Shown: in pieces, positions 1 to 10,543 of the stretch
How the letters are laid out: each line of letters starts with the position of its first letter
Position numbering within the stretch: position 1 is the stretch's first letter
NCBI RefSeq assembly: GCF_004010095.1
Contig: NZ_RRYD01000004.1
Location: 1 to 64,000 of the forward strand
Source: Lacticaseibacillus hulanensis
GTDB lineage: Bacteria > Bacillota > Bacilli > Lactobacillales > Lactobacillaceae
Direction of reading: 5' to 3'
Length of the DNA stretch: 64,000 nucleotides
Position numbers and translations under genes: made by a program
Notes under the pieces: generated by a model
Told to the model about the DNA's origin: nothing
The model's database searches: none
The model's input: only the letters and a program-made list of their open reading frames with translations

Positions 1-77
1 AATACTGGAGTGAAGCCATTTAGAAATAGACAAAACTTTATATTATTTCATCTGTCAACTTGACAGGGCCTAGTGCA

Positions 78-396
78 GTGACGACCGCGGTTTTTGCGGT
101 TGGCACAGCCTCTATTCTTGTGGGAAAAATTTAGATTTGTGTGAGGAGCTTACTGGATGTGGATTACGAGAAGAAAGCAAAACTTAATTGCAATGTTCCG
201 TAACCGTTAGACGTTAACTGCGACGATGCAAAGCTGAATTTTTAGTCTGGAGACGGTGCTTTTCCGACTCCAGACGACCGCCACAGCGGCCACGGCGAAG
301 CACACCCGAAGCCCAGCCCGGACCCGGAGGCCAAACCCCACAACGCGGAGCCCCCACTGGTATACCTACACCAAGGACTCACGCTGCCGGACAGCG
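78..396 (+). repeat. Modular hairpin element, copy 1 (left-truncated)
   Basis: First of three copies of a non-coding repeat. It holds an E module on the minus strand (78-149), cut off inside its hairpin stem, then a diverged centre of about 70 bp, then a complete A module (about 222-350), and ends at 382-396 with the small hairpin CGCTGCCGGACAGCG. Positions 78-149 match 52031-52102 base for base over 70 nt, and 222-370 closely matches 52171-52320 and the reverse complement of 30060-30215. A reading frame at 256-510 lies across it and is not convincing as a gene. The function is unknown. Confidence 0.85.
245..275 (+). other. Module A hairpin, copy 1
   Basis: An 8-bp stem GTCTGGAG/CTCCAGAC with a mismatched A, then CGG/CCG and a loop containing CTTTT. 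It is preceded by the box AATTTTTA. Compared with copies 2 and 3, the only differences are in the loop and the mismatch, not in the paired bases. Confidence 0.8.
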
Positions 397-668
397 ATAG
401 TGGGAGTTATCACCATAATCCACAAGTGGTTGTGGACAACGTATGTTCGTATTCAAAATAATGTGGATGTCTGCGTGATTTGCGCTAGTTATCCCCAGAA
501 TAATCGATAAAAATTGCACGTGCAGAAAACTTAAACACCATGTCTGTGGACAACCAAAACACGCATATTTAACAATTTACCGCAGAAAAGTGTGAATTAT
601 TATTCAATGGTAGCGAAAATTGCTGTACAATAGAACCACTTTCAGAAAATCGATTAGTGAGGTGCACC
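397..668. other. Intergenic region upstream of the GNAT gene
   Basis: AT-rich stretch between the repeat and the first gene. Apart from the ribosome site GAGGTG at 659-664 I see no clear feature. A standard promoter is not obvious. Confidence 0.4.
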
Positions 669-1190
669 ATGGCAGAAATTACATTACAGCAGGCAAATAT
701 TAATGACTTGGCGGCCATTATGACCATCATCAACGGGGCAAAGGCACAACTGCGGGCTGCGGGTAGTCCGCAGTGGCAGGACGGGTACCCGAATGCTAAC
801 ACGATTGGTAGTGACATTGCCGCTGGTGTGGTTCACTTGCTCACGGTGGATGGTAAAGTGGCGGGGACGGTTAGCTTGATTACCGCCGCCGAACCAACTT
901 ATGCGACCGTTGAAGGTGGAAGCTGGGCCAGACCGGATGCACCATACGCGACGATTCATCGGATTGCCATCAGTACAGATTTTGCCGGTCAGCACCTCGG
1001 GCATGTTTTCATGAAGCAAATTGTTGACTACGCACGGACACACAACATTAATAATCTGCGGCTGGACACCCACCGCCTTAACCAAGCGATGCAGCGGGTG
1101 GCCACGGCGGCGGGGTTCAAATTGCGCGGGACAATTTACATCACGCACGGAGAAGATCGGGCGCGTCTGGCTTACGAACTAAACCTGTAA
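669..1190 (+). CDS. GNAT family N-acetyltransferase
   Basis: Predicted 173-residue cytoplasmic acyltransferase that would move an acetyl group from acetyl-CoA to an unknown amine. The GNAT core is visible in the second half: strand IHRIAIS, the acetyl-CoA loop GQHLGH followed by a helix, then LRLDTHRLNQAM and GFKLRG typical of family C-termini. The ATG at 669 is chosen because GAGGTG (659-664) lies at proper spacing; a GTG at 657 overlaps that site. It is a single gene, followed by hairpins of the next gene's leader. The substrate cannot be told from sequence. Confidence 0.85.
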   Translation: MAEITLQQANINDLAAIMTIINGAKAQLRAAGSPQWQDGYPNANTIGSDIAAGVVHLLTVDGKVAGTVSLITAAEPTYATVEGGSWARPDAPYATIHRIAISTDFAGQHLGHVFMKQIVDYARTHNINNLRLDTHRLNQAMQRVATAAGFKLRGTIYITHGEDRARLAYELNL

Positions 1191-1212
1191 AATTACTTGC
1201 AAACAGGCAGAC

Positions 1213-1304
1213 TTGGTGACATACTATTCACCAATGTACGAAGTGGCCGCAGCGCAATGTGCCACTTTTCGACAAAATAAGGAACGACAGAGAGCGTTCT
1301 TTTT
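1213..1304 (+). promoter_or_regulatory. Three-hairpin leader before the MFS gene
   Basis: Three hairpins follow each other: TTGGTGA/TCACCAA at 1213-1234, AAGTGGC/GCCACTT at 1241-1267 (followed by TTC, possibly the terminator of the GNAT gene), and GGAACG/CGTTCT at 1281-1300 followed by TTTT and then directly by the ribosome site GGAGG at 1305. The last one could act as an attenuator or cover the ribosome site. No known riboswitch class is recognised. Confidence 0.4.
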
Positions 1305-1319
1305 GGAGGTTAATTGAAT

Positions 1320-2552
1320 ATGCAAAAAACAGCAGTGCGCACTACTAACCAACTGTCACACGAGCAAAAACTCGTGATGGCATCGACGGCATCGGGATTT
1401 TCGCTTGAGAACATGGATATCATGTTCCTTTCGTTCGCGTTGACGCCAATCATTGCCGAACTCCACATTTCCAGTGGGGCGGCGGGCTTGATTGGCTCAA
1501 TTACCAATGTCGGCATGTTGGTTGGTGGCGCGCTTTTTGGTCTTCTAGGGGACAAAATCGGCCGGGTCAAGACGTTCTCCCACACCATTCTGATCTTTGC
1601 GGTGGCAACGGCGCTCATGGCCTTTGCCAACAACATGTGGATGATTTACGTACTGCGGTTTCTCGCCGGGATTGGTGCCGGTGGTGAATACGGCGTCGGA
1701 ATTGCGCTGATTGCTGAGTCGTTCAACCACGACCGCATTGGCCGCATGACGTCTGTGGCAGCCATTGGTGGGCAGATTGGGGCGATTATCGCGGCACTGG
1801 CGGCATCGTTCATTCTGCCGCTGTGGGGCTGGCATGCACTGTTTTTAATGGGTGTGCTGCCGGTTGTTTTGACCTTCTTTGTTCGTGAGCACCTGCACGA
1901 ATCAGATGCGTTTCTTGCGGCCAAGAAGGAAGCAAAGGCAAAGCACGAGCGGGTTGCGTTTAGCGAATTGTTTAAGACGCCGCACCTTGCGACCCAGACA
2001 CTGGGGCTTATGGTGATGACGATTGTCCAAATCGCCGGGTACTTTGGCCTCATGAACTGGTTGCCCGTCATCGTGCAAAAACAGCAGGGCCTGTCCGTTT
2101 CCGGTTCCGCGCTCTGGATGGTCGCGACCATCTGCGGCATGTGCCTGGGCATGGCGGTCTTTGGTAACATTCTCGACCACTTGGGTCCACGCGTTGCCTT
2201 TGGTCTTTTCTTAACCGCCAGTGCGCTCATCGTCTTTGCCATTACTATGGCTCGCTCGAGCGTTGTTCTGGTCGTGATTGGGGCGGTCGTCGGCTTTTGC
2301 TCCAACGGGATGTTCGGCGGGTACGGGGCCGTCATCAGCCAGCTCTACCCGGCACGCATCCGGTCCACGGCCAACAACGTTATCATGAACGTCGGACGGG
2401 CAATCGGCGGCTTTTCCTCCGTTGTCATTGGCGTACTGATGGACCACTACTCCCTCATGGTCACGATGGGTTTCCTGTCAGCGCTGTACATTATTTCGCT
2501 GATTACGATGCTCAGCCTGCCCGGATTGCGGAAGCTGACTCCCGCTAAGTAA
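1320..2552 (+). CDS. MFS transporter (AAHS/sugar-acid-like)
   Basis: 410-residue polytopic membrane protein of the major facilitator superfamily. Early on it has the loop GDKIGRVKT (motif A, DxxGR), and later GIGAGGEYGVG, typical of the metabolite:H+ symporter type that carries aromatic or organic acids. About 12 membrane segments alternate with short loops, with a longer charged central loop (EAKAKHERV) between the halves. The ATG at 1320 has GGAGG at 1305-1309; an in-frame TTG at 1314 is too close to it. It ends before a terminator shared with metF. The transported compound is unknown. Confidence 0.85.
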   Translation: MQKTAVRTTNQLSHEQKLVMASTASGFSLENMDIMFLSFALTPIIAELHISSGAAGLIGSITNVGMLVGGALFGLLGDKIGRVKTFSHTILIFAVATALMAFANNMWMIYVLRFLAGIGAGGEYGVGIALIAESFNHDRIGRMTSVAAIGGQIGAIIAALAASFILPLWGWHALFLMGVLPVVLTFFVREHLHESDAFLAAKKEAKAKHERVAFSELFKTPHLATQTLGLMVMTIVQIAGYFGLMNWLPVIVQKQQGLSVSGSALWMVATICGMCLGMAVFGNILDHLGPRVAFGLFLTASALIVFAITMARSSVVLVVIGAVVGFCSNGMFGGYGAVISQLYPARIRSTANNVIMNVGRAIGGFSSVVIGVLMDHYSLMVTMGFLSALYIISLITMLSLPGLRKLTPAK

Positions 2553-2591
2553 TGTTGCTGCCCGCGTTTGGGTAGTTTAGCGTTTGATCGC

Positions 2592-2632
2592 AAAAAAGGA
2601 CCACGTCAAATTTTCATTGGCGTGGTCCTTTT
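2592..2632. terminator. Bidirectional terminator between MFS gene and metF
   Basis: AAAAAAGGACCACG pairs with CGTGGTCCTTTT across a 15-nt loop. A runs on one side and T runs on the other let it serve both converging genes. Confidence 0.85.
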
Positions 2633-2633
2633 A

Positions 2634-3509
2634 CTATGCCCGAATGATGTTGCGGGTTGCTTCGATGATGCGTGCCGCGACCTCGGGGTTGTCCATTGTG
2701 TACAGGTGAATGCCATCAACGCCGTGTGCGAGCAGGTCGACGATTTGGTCGACCGCGTACGCGATGCCGGCGTCACGAAGCGCATCCGGCTTGTCGGCGA
2801 AGCGGTGCAAAACGCCCTGCAGCTTGGCGGGCAGGTTCACCCTAGCCATCTCCTGCATCCGCTTGGCCTGGGCTGCGGTCATGATGGGCATGATGCCGGC
2901 CTCGATGGGCACGTTGATACCTGCGAACTTGCAGCGGTCTTGGAACCGGAAGAACGCCTCATTGTCGAAGAACAGCTGGCTGATGAGCTCGCTGGTCCCG
3001 GCGTCAACCTTGATCTTCAGCGACTGGATATCGCTCAGGGCATCTGGTGATTCGGGATGGCCTTCTGGGTAGCAGGCCCCCGAAACGTTGAAGTCGCCCT
3101 TGCTCTTGATGTAGCGCACCAAGTCGCTGGCGTAGTGGAAGTCATCACTGACGCGACCGCCCTCGGGAATGTCACCGCGCAGGGCAAGGATGTTCTGAAT
3201 GCCGGCATCTTCGGCCATGGCCAGGAAATTGTCGACGTCGGCCCTGGTCAACCGGGCGGCTGGCAGGTGCACGACAGATTCAGTCTGGTAACGTTCACGA
3301 ATAATTTTGGCAATCCCAATTGTCGCCTTGGGTGCATCGGGGCCAGACCCGCGGTAGGTGACGGACACAAAGTCGGGATTTACTTCCTGCAGCACGTCCA
3401 TCGTGGCACAGACGCGCTGCTCGGCGTTGGGACGGTTAAAATTTCGAGGCGGAAACACCTCAAAGGAAAATACCGGCCGGTCGCGTTTGAACAGTTCACT
3501 AGTTTTCAT
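2634..3509 (-). CDS. metF: 5,10-methylenetetrahydrofolate reductase
   Basis: 291-residue flavoenzyme that reduces methylene-THF to methyl-THF, the methyl donor for MetE. The family signatures SFEVFPPR near the N-terminus, [18 protein letters not shown] and the C-terminal [24 protein letters not shown] are present. Length is normal. The ATG at 3509 is preceded by AGGAGC and lies inside the end of metE (11-nt overlap), so the two are translated as an operon. Expression should follow the T-box ahead of metE. Confidence 0.95.
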   Translation of the reverse strand: MKTSELFKRDRPVFSFEVFPPRNFNRPNAEQRVCATMDVLQEVNPDFVSVTYRGSGPDAPKATIGIAKIIRERYQTESVVHLPAARLTRADVDNFLAMAEDAGIQNILALRGDIPEGGRVSDDFHYASDLVRYIKSKGDFNVSGACYPEGHPESPDALSDIQSLKIKVDAGTSELISQLFFDNEAFFRFQDRCKFAGINVPIEAGIMPIMTAAQAKRMQEMARVNLPAKLQGVLHRFADKPDALRDAGIAYAVDQIVDLLAHGVDGIHLYTMDNPEVAARIIEATRNIIRA

Positions 3510-5778
3510 CGGCAAGCTCCTGGCGTACCTGCCGGGTGGCTTCCGTGAGGTTAATCAAGCTGGCCTTCGTTTCGGGTTCCTCACGGGTCTTCAGGCCGCA
3601 ATCTGGGTTAACCCAAACGTGATCTGCGGGCACTTTGGCCAAAATCTTGTGGATGACGTCCTTGATCTCGTCAATTGATGGCACACGTGGTGAGTGGATG
3701 TCATAAACACCGGGGCCAACGTGGGTCTCGAAGTGGCTCGCCTGCAGGTCGTCCAGTAAGGTGAGCTCGCCGCGACTGGCTTCAAAACTAATCACGTCGG
3801 CATCTAGGTCGTCGATGGCCTTGATGATGTCCCCGAATTCGGAGTAGCACATGTGGGTGTGAATCTGGGTTTCCGGCTGAACCTTGCTTGCAACGAGGCG
3901 GAAGGCAGGGACGGCCCAGTCTAGGTACTTGCTGAACCAGTCGGACTTGCGCAGTGGCAGCTTTTCACGCAGTGCGGCTTCGTCAATCTGGATGATCTTG
4001 ATGCCGTGCTTTTCAAGGTCGAGCACTTCATCCTGCAACGCCAGGGCAATTTGCTTGGTCGACAGCTCGCGGGAAATATCCTCACGGGGGAAGGACCAGT
4101 TGAGGATGGTTACGGGGCCGGTGAGCATGCCCTTCATGATGTGGTCCGTCTGACTCTGTGCGTACACGGAAGCGGCCACGGTGATTGGTTCGCGGCGGGA
4201 AACATCGCCCCAGATGATTGGGGGCTTAACCGCGCGCGTACCGTACGACTGCACCCAGGCGTTCTGGGTGAAGCGGAATCCATTCAGGTGTTCACCGAAG
4301 TATTCAACCATGTCGTTACGTTCGAATTCACCGTGAACGAGCACGTCCAGGCCGATTTCTTCCTGGAACTTGATCCAGCGACGGGTCTCGGCCTCGTTGA
4401 ATGCGTCGTACTGCTCCTTGGTGATTTCACCCTTGCGCAGCTGACTGCGGTTTTTGCGGACGGCGGGGGACTGGGGGAAACTCCCAATCGTGGTCGTTGG
4501 CAGAATTGGCAGGTTGAACTTCTCGGCCTGGATGCGCAGGCGTTCCTTGCGTTCTGGCAGGCGCGTGTAGTCTTCCGGCTTCAAGGCGGCAATCTTGGCG
4601 TTTAGCGCCTTGTCTTCTTCGTAGCGTGGCTTGCTGAAGAGGGCAACGTTTTCGGTGTAGAGCGGGTTGTTCAAGTCAGTCTTGTCAATCTGATCCAGCT
4701 CGTGCAGTTCGGTCAATTTTTCTTCAGCAAATGCGAGGTACTGCTTCTCGTCAGCGGCTAGCTTGGTTTCGTTGCGCAGGGTGTATGGCACGTGCTGCAG
4801 GGAGCAGGAGGTGCTGAGAACGATTGGGGCGTCCGTGTGCTTCTTGATGCCGGTGAGCGTGGACAGCACCTTGGCGTAGTGGGCCTTCCAGATGTTCTTC
4901 CCGTTGATGACGCCGGCAAAGAGCGTCTTGTCGGCGGGAAACTTCACCTGATCCAGCACTTCCAAGTTGGTGCGGCCTTCAACGAAATCAAGACCAATGC
5001 CGTCGAAATTGAGGCCAACGAGGGTCTCAAGTGAGTCGCGCACGTCACCAAAGTAGGTTTGGACGAGAATCTTGAGGTCGCCCTTACCGGCGAGAATGCC
5101 GGCGTAGAGTTCGGTGAACAGGCCGAGCTCGGAGGCGGACTGGTCGTACACGAGTGCTGGTTCGTCAATTTGGAGCCATTTTGCGCCCAGCTCACTCAGG
5201 CGCTGTGCGATTTCGGTGTACGCCGTGATCAATGCTGCCGTGAATTCAGCAGGCTGTCTGCCGTCCAGGAAGCGGCCGAGACGCAGCAGTGTGTACGGGC
5301 CAACGATTACAGGGCGTGTGGTGATGCCTTCGCTCTGTGCTTCAACGAACTGGTCGAAAATCTTGGCGCCAACGAGCTTAATGTCGGTGTCCTTGTCGAA
5401 TTCGGGCACGAGGTAGTGGTAGTTGGTGTTGAACCATTTCTTCATGGCCAGTGCCTTGACGTCACCGGCTGGGCCCTGGTAGCCACGTGCGAGTGCGAAG
5501 TATTCGTCAAGTGGGGACAGGCCGAGGTCCTTGTAGCGCTTGGGCACGATGTTCAGCAGTGTAGCCGCGTCAAGGGTCTGGTCGAAGAAGGAAAAGTCGT
5601 TGCTTGGAATTTCGTCGATTCCGGCGTTCTTGATGGTTGCCCAGTGCTTTGCCCGTAGTTCCTTGCCCTTGGCCTGCAACTCATCGGCGCTAATTGCCTT
5701 CTTGAAGTACTTCTGCGTTGCGAATTTCAATTCCCGTTTTTCCCCGATGCGGGGGTAGCCTACGATTGTGGTTGTCAT
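3499..5778 (-). CDS. metE: Cobalamin-independent methionine synthase
   Basis: 759-residue enzyme transferring the methyl group of methyl-THF(-polyglutamate) to homocysteine to make methionine. Full length with both barrel halves: N-terminal [17 protein letters not shown] and the C-terminal zinc site HTHMCYSEF and NPDCGLKTR carrying His/Cys ligands. The ATG at 5778 has AAGGAGAACAAC just upstream; reading further upstream in frame runs into the leader terminator, so the longer frame is not real. It is co-transcribed with metF and preceded by a Met T-box. Confidence 0.96.
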   Translation of the reverse strand: MTTTIVGYPRIGEKRELKFATQKYFKKAISADELQAKGKELRAKHWATIKNAGIDEIPSNDFSFFDQTLDAATLLNIVPKRYKDLGLSPLDEYFALARGYQGPAGDVKALAMKKWFNTNYHYLVPEFDKDTDIKLVGAKIFDQFVEAQSEGITTRPVIVGPYTLLRLGRFLDGRQPAEFTAALITAYTEIAQRLSELGAKWLQIDEPALVYDQSASELGLFTELYAGILAGKGDLKILVQTYFGDVRDSLETLVGLNFDGIGLDFVEGRTNLEVLDQVKFPADKTLFAGVINGKNIWKAHYAKVLSTLTGIKKHTDAPIVLSTSCSLQHVPYTLRNETKLAADEKQYLAFAEEKLTELHELDQIDKTDLNNPLYTENVALFSKPRYEEDKALNAKIAALKPEDYTRLPERKERLRIQAEKFNLPILPTTTIGSFPQSPAVRKNRSQLRKGEITKEQYDAFNEAETRRWIKFQEEIGLDVLVHGEFERNDMVEYFGEHLNGFRFTQNAWVQSYGTRAVKPPIIWGDVSRREPITVAASVYAQSQTDHIMKGMLTGPVTILNWSFPREDISRELSTKQIALALQDEVLDLEKHGIKIIQIDEAALREKLPLRKSDWFSKYLDWAVPAFRLVASKVQPETQIHTHMCYSEFGDIIKAIDDLDADVISFEASRGELTLLDDLQASHFETHVGPGVYDIHSPRVPSIDEIKDVIHKILAKVPADHVWVNPDCGLKTREEPETKASLINLTEATRQVRQELADEN

Positions 5779-6117
5779 ATGTTGTTCTCCTTTATATAGA
5801 AAAGATGTCTGTCGTTGTGCGCAAAATAAAAAGTCCACGGCACGCAGCGAGATACTGCGCGCCATGGACGACGATTTGCCGGGGTGCCACCATGATTCAA
5901 GCAAGCCTTACAACTTGCTCCTTCGTGAGTTTGATGAGTGTTACGTGAATCAAACCCGGCCGCGATAATGGGCGGCACCCAGAGTTAGCTTGCAGTGCTC
6001 ACTAACCCGGCTTCATCCAAGACCATCTTCGGTTCGTTCCAGTGCGGCTTTCCAGCTTCTGCCGCTCTCTATGACTGGGCGTGAACTTACTCATCTTGGC
6101 TTTGCGCTTAACTTGTT
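5779..6117 (-). promoter_or_regulatory. Methionine T-box leader of metEF
   Basis: On the minus strand, stem I opens with CCAAGA (6094-6099) and closes with TCTTGG (6017-6022). It contains an AGTA motif near its 5' side, a distal AGAGAGC region, and on its 3' side GAAG-ATG-G, giving the specifier AUG at 6024-6026 for tRNA-Met. The T-box core is GGTGGCACC (5883-5891). A strong terminator GTCCATGGC.../...GTGGAC with TTTTT follows (5828-5870). Uncharged tRNA-Met would stabilise the antiterminator and switch metEF on. Oddly, the bulge reads TGGC rather than the TGGT expected for a tRNA with discriminator A. Confidence 0.9.
5828..5870 (-). terminator. T-box intrinsic terminator
   Basis: Long GC-rich stem with loop TATCTCG followed by TTTTTATTTT on the minus strand. 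This is the conditional terminator of the T-box. Confidence 0.9.
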
Positions 6118-6123
6118 GACAAT

Positions 6124-6152
6124 AGTTTAGGCGTAAAGCCGCGCCTGGTCAA
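6124..6152 (-). promoter_or_regulatory. Promoter of the T-box/metEF unit
   Basis: Minus-strand TTGACC (6147-6152), 17-bp spacer, TAAACT (6124-6129). Predicted start near 6117, right before stem I of the T-box. Confidence 0.7.
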
Positions 6153-6442
6153 CGGTTTGGCTTAGTGGGTTTTAGGGTAGTTGGTTAAAGGCACTGCCTA
6201 TAACAAGAAATGCTTACCGGTTTAACGCCTATGACAAACGGGGCGGTGCAATCTAAATTTAATAATCAGGAAGCGAAAACGCACGCACCCGCATAACTGC
6301 ACGCAAGCGGTGGTGTCAATACACACTGTGGGCGGTAAAATCAGCCCGGATTTTCTCCCCCGAGTAGTGCCTTTTATGTTAGGATACTTGAGGTGCGTTT
6401 TTAGATAACGCGTACGGAAATATAATGTAAAGAGGGGCCATC
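6153..6442. other. Divergent intergenic region metE / deoxynucleoside kinase
   Basis: Contains the direct repeat GCCTATRACAA at 6196-6206 and 6227-6237, 31 bp apart (about three helical turns), upstream of the T-box promoter; it could be an operator. Just before the kinase gene lies TATAAT at 6421-6426, but it is too close to the ribosome site AGAGGGG to serve as a normal -10 box. Confidence 0.35.
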
Positions 6443-7075
6443 ATGGTGATTATTACAGCAGGGATGATTGGTGTCGGGAAGACGACCCTAACCGCCAAAA
6501 TTTCCGACCATTTCGGGACGGAAGCATTTTTTGAACCAGTCGGAGATAATCCGGTATTGCCACTGTACTACAAGGACCCGAAAAACTACGGCTTCTTGCT
6601 CCAAATCTACTTTTTGAACCGGCGCTTTGCCATGATTAAAAAGGCGCTGTCCAATGACAACAACGTCCTTGACCGGTCCATCTACGAAGATGCCTTGTTC
6701 ACGAAGGAAAACAACGCCGAGGGTAACATTTCAGACACCGAACTTGGCGTTTACCTTGAACTGCTCGACAAGATGATGGGTGAGCTTGACGAAATGCCAA
6801 AGAAGGCACCAGATCTGCTTGTCTACGCCGAAACTGATTTCGACACGATTCTGTACCGGATTAAGAAGCGCGGTCGCGATTACGAGCAATTCGACGACAA
6901 TCCAGAACTGGAATCTTACTACTACAAGATGTGGTCCGCGTACAAGAAGTGGTTTGATGAATACGATGTTAGTCCCAAGATGAAAATCGACTTGCAGAAA
7001 TACGATCTGGAAGACCCGAAGAACGTAGATATTGTTCTCGGCCAGATTGATGATGCACTGAAAGCCATCCGCTAA
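6443..7075 (+). CDS. Deoxyadenosine/deoxyguanosine kinase
   Basis: 210-residue kinase that phosphorylates deoxynucleosides for the salvage of DNA precursors. The P-loop GMIGVGKT is at residues 7-14. The family motifs NPVLPLYYKD, DRSIYEDALF (substrate/magnesium site), RIKKRGRDYEQ (lid) and SPKMKID match the lactobacillar dAK/dGK type. Lactobacilli that need deoxynucleosides use such enzymes, sometimes as a pair of subunits; here only one is present in the window. The start has AGAGGGG upstream, and a terminator follows. Confidence 0.9.
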   Translation: MVIITAGMIGVGKTTLTAKISDHFGTEAFFEPVGDNPVLPLYYKDPKNYGFLLQIYFLNRRFAMIKKALSNDNNVLDRSIYEDALFTKENNAEGNISDTELGVYLELLDKMMGELDEMPKKAPDLLVYAETDFDTILYRIKKRGRDYEQFDDNPELESYYYKMWSAYKKWFDEYDVSPKMKIDLQKYDLEDPKNVDIVLGQIDDALKAIR

Positions 7076-7079
7076 GTTA

Positions 7080-7122
7080 AAGGCGCCTCGCAACCGATGA
7101 ACGGTTGTTGGGCGCTTTTTTT
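7080..7122 (+). terminator. Terminator of the kinase gene
   Basis: GGCGCC...CAACCG/CGGTTG...GGCGC stem followed by seven T. Confidence 0.8.
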
Positions 7123-7479
7123 AAATCGGTAGTCTGTTGCTCATTTGGACCGGAATATTACTAATAAAGTTACGTTGCGGTGGTCCTAGCTGGCATGTAC
7201 TCGTGTTGATTGCTGCATTACGTGTCGCGGGGCATTTTTTACTTTAGTGAATGATTGCTGGACATGTTGCGGCAAAACACACGGTACTGCGCGGCAATTA
7301 ACCATCCAGAATGAGCCGCCGCAGTTTAGTGAAATAATTAGCCAATAAGATGGAACTCGCATATATTAGCAGAAATTGTACCGTTCGGCTTTTACACGTT
7401 CTTTTGACAACATTATGATGACATTGTTCATAGTTTACACATAATTTGTTAACTTTCGTGGTAAAATCAAGAGGTTGAA
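7123..7479. promoter_or_regulatory. Intergenic region with gdhA promoter
   Basis: Holds TTGACA at 7404-7409, with possible -10 hexamers TTCATA (7427-7432, 17-bp spacer) or CATAGT (7429-7434). A separate TAAAAT lies at 7462-7467. The rest (7123-7400) shows no feature I can name. Confidence 0.4.
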
Positions 7480-8891
<1,412 letters not shown>

Positions 8892-8975
8892 AATATAGTC
8901 CGGGTAGCTGATGGGCGAAGACAACGACCAATCACCTTGGTGTCCGGCAGTAACCAAAATTAATTGAATGTTGAT

Positions 8976-9022
8976 GGCTCACATTGAGGCTGCATTAGTG
9001 CTCCTAGATGTGAGCTTTTTTT
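8976..9022 (+). terminator. Terminator of gdhA
   Basis: GCTCACAT pairs with ATGTGAGC across a long loop, followed by seven T. Confidence 0.85.
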
Positions 9023-9386
9023 GCCGGGAATTAACTCGAATGCACAGCATGTGTGGGTGGACACAAGCAAAAATATTTATCAGGTAATTACCTTATAGTG
9101 TAACTAGTTTTTTCGTTGGATATTTTGCGGGGAATATATGCAGATAATTCTAATTTCTTTTAAATAGGTATAACTTGGGGTGATGGGTATCGGATTTTTA
9201 TTCGCACGTGATTAACTAATAACTTATGCTACTATCTTTTATTTAGGGCCTAGTTACGCGTAAGGACGATTTTGACCGCTTCTGCGCGGTTCTGTGGCCA
9301 TTTTGTCGATAACGTGACTGATATTAGCGGAAGTTGTTGAGTAAACAAATCAATTAATTATTTTATACAAAATATTCGAAAATTAA
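9023..9386. other. AT-rich intergenic region before the WxL cluster
   Basis: About 360 bp of AT-rich DNA. The only structure noticed is a small hairpin ACCGC/GCGGT near 9273-9290. No gene is supported. Confidence 0.4.
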
Positions 9387-9415
9387 TTGCAAACATTTCG
9401 TTCGTGCTGTATATT
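9387..9415 (+). promoter_or_regulatory. Promoter of WxL-associated RNA 1
   Basis: TTGCAA (9387-9392), 17-bp spacer, TATATT (9410-9415). Predicted start near 9422. Confidence 0.65.
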
Positions 9416-9421
9416 AATCTT

Positions 9422-9554
9422 GTTGCGGGGAGTCTATCCGCAATCTAAAATTGAATTTATTTGCTCACCTCATCAACAAGCCGTCTACTAAAACGGTGAT
9501 GAGGACGACCCGTCCACTGGGGCATTTTGCCTGCAGTGTTGACGGGGCTTTTTT
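9422..9554 (+). ncRNA. WxL-associated structured leader RNA 1
   Basis: From the predicted start the transcript folds as TTGCGG/CCGCAA, then the box TTGCTCAC, then CCTCATCA (9469-9476) with TGATGAGG (9497-9504) enclosing CCGT/ACGG, and then ACGACCCGTC pairing with GACGGGG and six T (terminator 9508-9554). The same order of boxes and stems recurs at 11695-11796. It lies 68 nt ahead of the WxL start codon, so it may be an attenuator or a separate small RNA. I do not recognise a known riboswitch class. Confidence 0.6.
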
Positions 9555-9621
9555 ATACTTTTGGGGAATTGGTTCACTTGAGCCAGGTAAGATGTGCTAT
9601 TTATTCGAGGAGGAACTTCTG

Positions 9622-10291
9622 ATGAAGAAGACCATTATGATGATTGTTACCGCTGCTGCTGCAGCGTTGGCTTTGAACGTTGTGGGGGGGCAGCAGGGTT
9701 TCTGCAGCAACGAAGCAGGACACGACTGCTAAAGTAACGTTGACTGCAGGTAAGAACTCAAATCATACGTATGGCATTATTTTGAAGTCTGCGCCAACTT
9801 ACAAATTTGGTTCATTGGCACTTAAAGCTAGTGGTGATACTACTAAGACGGTTGCCGCTAAAACCGCTGTAACTGTTGAAAATCCTGGAATCGCTGCAAC
9901 TTGGGCTGTTGGTGTCAAGATGGGTGCTTTCACTGGCTACACCGTTGAGGATGGCAATGAAGTAGCAAATGATGCGACGCTCACTGGTGCTACCTTGGAC
10001 ATTACTTCTACAGGTGTTACCAACACGACGACTACAGAAGATTCGCTGTTGCCAGTAGCAAAGTCGTTCACCTTAGCCGGAGATGGTCAGGGTGCAGCAA
10101 ATGATGTATTGGTTGCAAGCAAGGCAGGCAGTGCATTCCAAGGCATTGGGACGACTAAAGAAACTACCTCAGCGACAATTACGGTTCCTGCTGGTAACGC
10201 TGCGGGTAACTACAAGGCTAACTTGACCTGGACACTTACTGCAGATCCTACGAGTGCTCTCGAAGTTACTCCTGAAGATGCAGCACAGTAA
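9622..10291 (+). CDS. WxL-domain surface protein, frameshifted at a G7 tract
   Basis: Starts at ATG 9622 after GAGGAGG (9607-9613) with signal peptide MKKTIMMIVTAAAAALAL. At 9684-9690 a run of seven G shifts the frame, which then stops at a TAA near 9730. With six G the frame would continue through GGSRVSAATKQD, placing a good signal-peptidase site (VSA/A) before the mature protein, and on to the stop at 10291, about 222 residues. The C-terminal half has the WxL features PGIAATWAVGV and NLTWTLT that bind peptidoglycan. It is either phase-variable by slippage, broken, or a sequencing slip. The downstream WxLIP gene is its expected partner. Confidence 0.8.
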
Positions 10292-10345
10292 CTCTTCAAT
10301 TCAGTTGGCATACTCAAAGTCCACTGGTAAACTAAAGTAGAATAA

Positions 10346-10414
10346 GCGCATGGGGGCGTAAGCTGTCAGCAATTCTGGACTCGACTTCAGATGCGCGGGC
10401 CGGCGCCCTTTTTT
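10346..10414 (+). terminator. Terminator after WxL gene 1
   Basis: GCGCAT pairs with ATGCGC around an inner region, followed by GGGC/GCCC and six T. Confidence 0.65.
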
Positions 10415-10543
10415 ATTGGCAAAGAGCGTGAAGCGGCCGCTAATTCAGTGAGATATGTGCCTAACGACTAGGCTTAGTGCTAGGTGCTTTACCGCCGCGC
10501 TGATGTCCACGTAATGATTGATAAAATTTCGGGGGAACCGTTA

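Noticed and set aside
256-510. 84-codon frame at the window start
   Set aside because: It crosses repeat copy 1, has no ribosome site, an odd composition (Thr/Arg/Pro) and its frame is not kept in the other two copies.
684-1148. Long frame opposite the GNAT gene
   Set aside because: Shadow of the real gene; no ribosome site, no family features.
2568-3050. 160-codon frame opposite metF
   Set aside because: Shadow of metF; composition is that of an antisense frame in GC-rich coding DNA.
6421-6426. TATAAT as promoter of the deoxynucleoside kinase
   Set aside because: Only two bases before the purine-rich ribosome site, so a transcript from here would start inside it; no fitting -35.
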